Shown here one piece after another: positions 59,766 through 64,000 of a stretch of 64,000 nt of DNA. Each line of letters opens with the position of its first letter. The stretch's first letter is position 1. The stretch spans positions 930,001 to 994,000 of the forward strand of contig NZ_CP063117.1 of the NCBI RefSeq assembly GCF_014931375.1, given 5' to 3'. The notes under the pieces were generated by a model that worked only from the letters and a program-made list of their open reading frames with translations, did not search any database and had not been told where the DNA came from. Made by a program: the position numbers and the translations under genes. This stretch comes from Haemophilus parainfluenzae (GTDB taxonomy: Bacteria; Pseudomonadota; Gammaproteobacteria; Enterobacterales; Pasteurellaceae).

Positions 59766-61961
59766 CTAGTATAGCCGATCGTATTCCTCTTTGCTAAAGG
59801 TTTGTAATTTTTCTTTGTTTTGTAGGTTTTGATAGTAAAAATCGTAAGTTAATACGTTTTGAACATAACCTCGTGTTTCAAAGAACGGAATAGAGGCAAT
59901 AAATTCATCCATAGCCAATTTGCCATTGGCTCTCGCAAGCCATTTTTCTACACGGCTTGCTCCCGCATTATAGGCAGAGGCGATCAAAATGCGATTATTT
60001 GGATATTTAGCATTCAGCTCATTTAAGTGAGCTGTACCAAGTAAAATATTATTAAGCGGTTTGAATAAATCTAACTCTCCGTTATAAGGAAGTTGCTGAT
60101 TTTCTGCCGTTTTTTGCGCAGTACTCGGTAATAACTGCATTAATCCTCGAGCATTTGCGGAAGATTGTGCCATTGGATTCCAAGCACTTTCTTGGCGAGC
60201 AATTGCCATGGCGAAGGTTTTGGTGACACGATTATCCACAATGGCTTGAGGTTCTGTTCCGCTGAGATTCACGTTACTGAGGGCAATATCAAAATATTGA
60301 CTGTAAGCATTTGGTAAGCGTAAGTCGATATAATCCCAAGCTTTTGCAATAATCGAGCCATCTACGCCCAATTCAAACCAATTTTGTTCATTTGCATATT
60401 GGCTTAATGCAAGTTGTTTCTCTTGCGGTAGTTTTTCTAATAGAGAACGCCAGCGTTGTTTGGCTGCACCTAATCGATCTAATTGACGTAGTTCTGCAAT
60501 CTCAGCTAATTCAGTTGCATACTTCTCTTGGATATTGGACTCTTGAGGAATTTTAGGCATTTCCAGTTTGTAGGAATGACCTAATTTGACGGCTGCTAAC
60601 ATTGGATAAAACCCACGTTCTCTCGATAAAGCTTCTAATCGTTGTTTCGCATCTTTATCGGATGCTTGAGCAGCTATTTTAGCCATCCAATAACGCCATT
60701 CTTGTTTTTGTTTTGCTTCATCTGAAAGTGCATTTAACCAGGCGAGTAAATCTGTTTGTTGCCAAATAGCCGTACGTAAACGACGTTCAATGAGGTTATC
60801 TGCATTGAGTTTAAGAATTTCCTGATCGCGCCATTGCACAAAATTAGGACTTTCATTATCAAAGAAACGGTTAATAAAGGCGATTTTCCAATCACGTAAT
60901 TCAGCTTCGTTTAATTGCCAAGTCTTCGCCCACTGCTCGTAAGGGGTGAATGTTGGCTCATTCATATTTTCTGGAATGGTCCGCAAATAACGAGCAAAAC
61001 CTAGCACTACGACAAATTTATTGGTGATTTTATTCGTATTACCATCAATTAATGGCAATGACTCAGCGAGCATTTTCAAATTGGCTGGATTTTTTAAGAG
61101 ATCCTGATAGAGCACTAAATGAGCGGCTACTTGCTCATCTTCTTTTTTAGCGTTCTCAATTTTTTCTAACTCTTTAGCGAGTATTTCGAGGCCTTTAGCA
61201 TCATTTTTACCAAAGAGCATTTCCGCTTTTTGATAGATTTTCTCTTCAGTGCGTCCACCTTGTGAATACCAACCCGCCCATAGCTGAGCATCATTAGGTA
61301 GTTCAGCATTATTGAGCCAAAGTTGTTCATATTCAGACAAAATAGCCGATTTATTCTTGTCGTTTGATTGATTTTCTGTCGTCTGACTGGTATTGGCTGC
61401 CTCTATTTGATATTTAGCTGTAAGCACGGCAATTTGTGTTTCCAAATTATTAGGTGTGAGTTTGGCGAGTGCTTGAGTATCTTCAGCATTGGTTAATAAT
61501 GTAAAAATGCTTTGTTCTAATTTTCCGCGTAGAAAATGAGAGGCGTGCTGTTGAATAAATTGTTCAATGTCTGTTCGCAATGCATTCACTTCTTCACGAG
61601 GCGTATCGCGATTAACGGTTTTTATACGTGCATCTAAATAAGCCGCTATAGCATCAGTTTGCAATGGATAACCTTTTAAAGAATCAATAAGCCCAAGGAA
61701 TAATTTTGCATTATTAGAAACATGATTATTTTTGACCGCACTTTTTAGGAGCGACTCTAATTGTAGAAAAGTTGCACGTTGTTCAATCAGCTTTAATTCA
61801 TGAGCGTGCTGTTGTTGTGCCCATTTGGCTTGTTCTTCTGCAAGGTTAATTTGTGGCGCTGTTTCATTTTTGCTTTTATGGGCATGCTGATTAGCCAAAG
61901 CTGAGCCTGAAAGTGCGGTTAAAATTAATAACGAAATTGTCGTGTGTTTAAGTGCTCGCAT
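59766..61961 (-). CDS. slt: Soluble lytic murein transglycosylase Slt
   Basis: A periplasmic exolytic enzyme that cleaves peptidoglycan strands to anhydro-muropeptides. After a signal peptide ending near GSALA (about residue 25) comes a long helical ring domain, then a GH23 catalytic domain with the active Glu in AIARQESAWNPMAQSSANAR (about residue 600) and GLMQLLPSTA, YNAGASRVEKWL. From ATG 61961 the protein has 731 residues, longer than the 645 of E. coli Slt70; a polar insert rich in Asn, Thr and Gln near 195-210 adds to this. An upstream ATG at 61973 is the alternative start. Confidence 0.93.
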   Translation of the reverse strand: MRALKHTTISLLILTALSGSALANQHAHKSKNETAPQINLAEEQAKWAQQQHAHELKLIEQRATFLQLESLLKSAVKNNHVSNNAKLFLGLIDSLKGYPLQTDAIAAYLDARIKTVNRDTPREEVNALRTDIEQFIQQHASHFLRGKLEQSIFTLLTNAEDTQALAKLTPNNLETQIAVLTAKYQIEAANTSQTTENQSNDKNKSAILSEYEQLWLNNAELPNDAQLWAGWYSQGGRTEEKIYQKAEMLFGKNDAKGLEILAKELEKIENAKKEDEQVAAHLVLYQDLLKNPANLKMLAESLPLIDGNTNKITNKFVVVLGFARYLRTIPENMNEPTFTPYEQWAKTWQLNEAELRDWKIAFINRFFDNESPNFVQWRDQEILKLNADNLIERRLRTAIWQQTDLLAWLNALSDEAKQKQEWRYWMAKIAAQASDKDAKQRLEALSRERGFYPMLAAVKLGHSYKLEMPKIPQESNIQEKYATELAEIAELRQLDRLGAAKQRWRSLLEKLPQEKQLALSQYANEQNWFELGVDGSIIAKAWDYIDLRLPNAYSQYFDIALSNVNLSGTEPQAIVDNRVTKTFAMAIARQESAWNPMAQSSANARGLMQLLPSTAQKTAENQQLPYNGELDLFKPLNNILLGTAHLNELNAKYPNNRILIASAYNAGASRVEKWLARANGKLAMDEFIASIPFFETRGYVQNVLTYDFYYQNLQNKEKLQTFSKEEYDRLY

Positions 61962-61981
61962 AGGAGATTCCATATAAAGAG

Positions 61982-62007
61982 AAAGACGGATATTTAGATC
62001 CGTCTTT
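61982..62007 (-). terminator. Terminator of yciCBAI upstream of slt
   Basis: On the minus strand AAAGACGGAT pairs with ATCCGTCTTT across a 6-base loop, followed by CTCTTTATAT. It separates the yciI operon from slt. Confidence 0.75.
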
Positions 62008-62027
62008 GAGTGTAGAGTTCGTTTTAT

Positions 62028-62324
62028 TTAGAAAACTTTTTTGAAAGGCTTCACAATCACATCACCGTAAACGCCAGCTTCAACATAAGGATCTTGTGCC
62101 GCCCAGTCTTTTGCTGCAGACAGGCTTTCGAATTGAGCAATCACTGTCGAGCCAGTAAAGCCAGCTTCGCCTGGGTTTTCATCGTCAATAGCTGGATTGG
62201 GACCGGCTGTTAATAAACGACCTTCTGCTTGTAATTGTTTTAAACGAGCGAGATGCTGCTCACGTACTGAAAGACGTTTTTCTAAACTGCCAGGAATATC
62301 TTGGGCAAAAATTACGTAATACAT
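62028..62324 (-). CDS. yciI: YciI family protein
   Basis: A 98-residue protein with a ferredoxin-like dimeric alpha-beta barrel fold. The family residues are visible in [42 protein letters not shown] and [17 protein letters not shown]. The H. influenzae homologue has been studied structurally, but a physiological reaction is not established. Two adjacent ATG codons are possible; I take the second, six bases after AGGA. It follows yciA by 11 bases. Confidence 0.94.
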   Translation of the reverse strand: MYYVIFAQDIPGSLEKRLSVREQHLARLKQLQAEGRLLTAGPNPAIDDENPGEAGFTGSTVIAQFESLSAAKDWAAQDPYVEAGVYGDVIVKPFKKVF

Positions 62325-62335
62325 CATTTATCCTT

Positions 62336-62800
62336 TTAACAATTTAATTCTTCGATAGAGGCTAATGCACGTTCTAGTTCAAGATTACCTTCACGTGGAA
62401 TAGCGCGGGATTTACCGTCTTTCCCAACTGCGACAAAGGTAAATACGGCATCTGTCACGCAGTAACGTTCCCCAATTGGTTCACTCGCAACTTTTTTCAC
62501 CCATACTTCTACTTTGATTTTAATCGAAGAGCGTCCCACGCTGAGGCATTGACCATAACAACATACCACGTCACCGACAGCGATAGGTTTGATGAAATTC
62601 ATACTTTCTACGGCAACAGTGACCACACGGCCATGAGCGATTTCTTTGGCAAGAATTGCTCCGCCCATATCCATTTGGGACATAATCCAGCCACCGAAAA
62701 TATCGCCGTTGGCGTTGGTATCCGAAGGCATTGCTAAGGTACGTAATAATAATACGCCTTTAGATTGACGACCGTCTTTATCAGTAAGATTTGAAACCAT
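62336..62800 (-). CDS. yciA: Acyl-CoA thioesterase YciA
   Basis: A 154-residue hotdog-fold thioesterase that hydrolyses a broad range of acyl-CoAs. The family motif GDIFGGWIMSQMDMGGAILA (about residues 33-52) contains the catalytic Asp, and RVVTVAVESMNFIKPIAVGD follows. Its ATG overlaps the yciB stop by one base. The characterised H. influenzae homologue supports the assignment. Confidence 0.95.
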   Translation of the reverse strand: MVSNLTDKDGRQSKGVLLLRTLAMPSDTNANGDIFGGWIMSQMDMGGAILAKEIAHGRVVTVAVESMNFIKPIAVGDVVCCYGQCLSVGRSSIKIKVEVWVKKVASEPIGERYCVTDAVFTFVAVGKDGKSRAIPREGNLELERALASIEELNC

Positions 62801-63354
62801 TATTTTTCCCCATCATTTTTTTGATCATCTTTAGGTAAGTAACGGTAAATATAAGCACCGCTGACGATTGTTGCAACAAAGGTCATACCAAGTAAACCAA
62901 AAGATTTGAAATCAACCCAAGCATCTTCAGACATATTTTGGCTGATATAAATATTTACAAGCATACACAGAATGAAAAATCCTGCCCAGCCTAAATTCAA
63001 TTTGTTCCACACATTATCCGGTAATTGGATTTCTTTGCCTAATAACTTTTTCACCAGTGGTGTATTGAATTGGAATTGTGCAACCAATAAAACAATGGCA
63101 AACAAAGCATTAATAATCGTGACTTTCCATTGTAGGTATTTGATTTCATTGAAATAGGCAGTGAGCAAACCAAAAAAGACGACAGCAATCGCCATGATTT
63201 TTTGTTGTTTCTCAATCATGCCATATTTCAGTTTTAGTACAACCATCTGAATGATGGTCGCGATAACTAAGACAATCGCCGCCTCACGCACCCCAAACAT
63301 TTTGTAGGTGATGAAAAAGAGAACAAGAGGAATAAATTCAAGAAGTTGCTTCAT
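62800..63354 (-). CDS. yciB: Inner-membrane-spanning protein YciB (septation protein A)
   Basis: A 184-residue integral membrane protein with about five to six membrane segments, of the IspA/YciB family. Conserved pieces are [15 protein letters not shown] at the start, the [10 protein letters not shown] segment and [20 protein letters not shown]. It is involved in envelope integrity and septation in other bacteria; the mechanism is unclear. It is tightly packed with yciC and yciA. Confidence 0.95.
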   Translation of the reverse strand: MKQLLEFIPLVLFFITYKMFGVREAAIVLVIATIIQMVVLKLKYGMIEKQQKIMAIAVVFFGLLTAYFNEIKYLQWKVTIINALFAIVLLVAQFQFNTPLVKKLLGKEIQLPDNVWNKLNLGWAGFFILCMLVNIYISQNMSEDAWVDFKSFGLLGMTFVATIVSGAYIYRYLPKDDQKNDGEK

Positions 63355-63355
63355 A

Positions 63356-64000
63356 TTATGCCTTCATAAATAAACTGTAAAAACGGTAAGTAAATACCAA
63401 AATAAATAGTTGAAATAATGCAGCCAAGATACCAACGATAGCACTTAAAAATGATGAACCCAAGATTGCACCAATGGTATTCACCACTAAAGGAAGAAGT
63501 AAATAAGTGAGCAAGGCATAAATAATTAATACGCCATTACGTTTAATACCTGCACGCCACACCTGTAAAGCACTTTGCCCGATAGATTGATTTGCGGCAA
63601 TGTAATGCACAGGCGATAAGCATAGGCGAACAAAGAAAAATAAACCAAATACCATTGAAACAAAGGCTAGAGGGGAGAGGGCATTTTTGCTTAAAAATGA
63701 GCTCATGACATCCGCTATGCCAAAGAGAAGTGGCAAGCTCATAAAAATATCTAAAACGACCACACCTAAAAAACGACGCAATGTAAGCATGAGACCTTGA
63801 TTAATCGGATTTTCATTTTGCAGACTAATATGATGAATGGTTGCAATACCGAAGGTCGCAATAAAAGACATCAATAATTGTTGGAATAAAAAAGATCCAA
63901 TCAGTGCAGTTGGCTCCACTTTGCTCAATGCATCAATAATATCCTGTTGTGATGGATTAGGATTATCACCCAAACTCGGCATTGGGACACTGACTAGTGC
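63356..64000 (-). CDS. yciC: YciC family (UPF0259) membrane protein, 3' part only
   Basis: The reading frame is open to the window edge, so the N-terminal part (roughly 35-40 residues by comparison with E. coli YciC) lies outside; the Met at 63982 is probably internal. The visible 214 codons contain about five hydrophobic segments and end [12 protein letters not shown]. YciC proteins are inner-membrane proteins of unknown function. It lies one base from yciB, in the conserved yciCBAI order. Confidence 0.88.
   Translation of the reverse strand, partial: ALVSVPMPSLGDNPNPSQQDIIDALSKVEPTALIGSFLFQQLLMSFIATFGIATIHHISLQNENPINQGLMLTLRRFLGVVVLDIFMSLPLLFGIADVMSSFLSKNALSPLAFVSMVFGLFFFVRLCLSPVHYIAANQSIGQSALQVWRAGIKRNGVLIIYALLTYLLLPLVVNTIGAILGSSFLSAIVGILAALFQLFILVFTYRFYSLFMKA

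Noticed and set aside
59765..59770. Second ACTAGT next to the trpR operator as a tandem operator
   Set aside because: The spacing between the two CTAG cores is five bases rather than the four required in a trp operator, and it overlaps the slt stop codon.

Overview
The window is ordinary, dense chromosomal sequence of a Pasteurellaceae bacterium, almost certainly a Haemophilus species of the H. influenzae / H. parainfluenzae group. Three things support this. The base composition is AT-rich. The H. influenzae-type DNA uptake signal (core AAGTGCGGT) occurs in either orientation close to fifty times by eye. Gene order also matches Haemophilus blocks, for example napFDAGH, alaS-csrA-galU, yciCBAI-slt-trpR-mtgA and bamE-yejK/yejLM. 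Species assignment is inference. I see no prophage, insertion sequence, CRISPR array, toxin-antitoxin pair or defence island, and no broken gene. I did not find a clearly new biological system; the most interesting material is regulatory and architectural.

Layout. 1-4.6 kb: periplasmic nitrate reductase operon on the minus strand, with FNR- and NarP-like sites upstream of napF. 4.9-6.0 kb: trmB-yggL. 6.1-9.3 kb: priA and ftsN. 9.3-14.4 kb: acrR-acrA-acrB efflux operon behind a palindromic operator. 14.5-17.5 kb: M48 lipoprotein protease, tryptophan permease mtr with a TrpR operator, and a methyltransferase. 17.5-19.4 kb: S2 leader RNA, rpsB and tsf. 19.4-21 kb: an alkaline-phosphatase-superfamily phosphoethanolamine transferase. 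21.1-34.1 kb: a long envelope and translation block (pyrH, frr, dxr, uppS, cdsA, rseP, bamA, skp, lpxD, fabZ, lpxA, lpxB, rnhB). 34.2-38.5 kb: DJ-1-like protein, then aspA and groESL divergently transcribed. 38.5-45.1 kb: ygfB-pepP, uspA, alaS-csrA, galU. 45.2-49.3 kb: aqpZ, metJ and the copper module cueR/copZ-copA. 49.3-55.1 kb: cpxA-cpxR-bamE, yejK and yejL-yejM. 55.3-58.7 kb: an amidohydrolase of unknown substrate, four identical tRNA-Val genes, gltX and tRNA-Ala. 58.7-64 kb: mtgA-trpR, slt, yciI-yciA-yciB and partial yciC.

How the parts connect. Much of the window builds and monitors the cell envelope. It covers isoprenoid carrier (dxr, uppS), phospholipid (cdsA), lipid A (lpxD, fabZ, lpxA, lpxB), outer-membrane assembly (bamA, bamE, skp), stress proteolysis and signalling (rseP, cpxRA), LPS-homeostasis control (yejM), peptidoglycan enzymes (mtgA, slt) and division (ftsN). 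Several regulators lie beside or near their probable targets: TrpR with operators at trpR and mtr, CueR at copZ-copA, an AcrR-like repressor at acrAB, and MetJ with a met-box-like site at its own gene. Uptake signals often occur as inverted pairs that double as intrinsic terminators, and one such pair lies inside the priA coding sequence.
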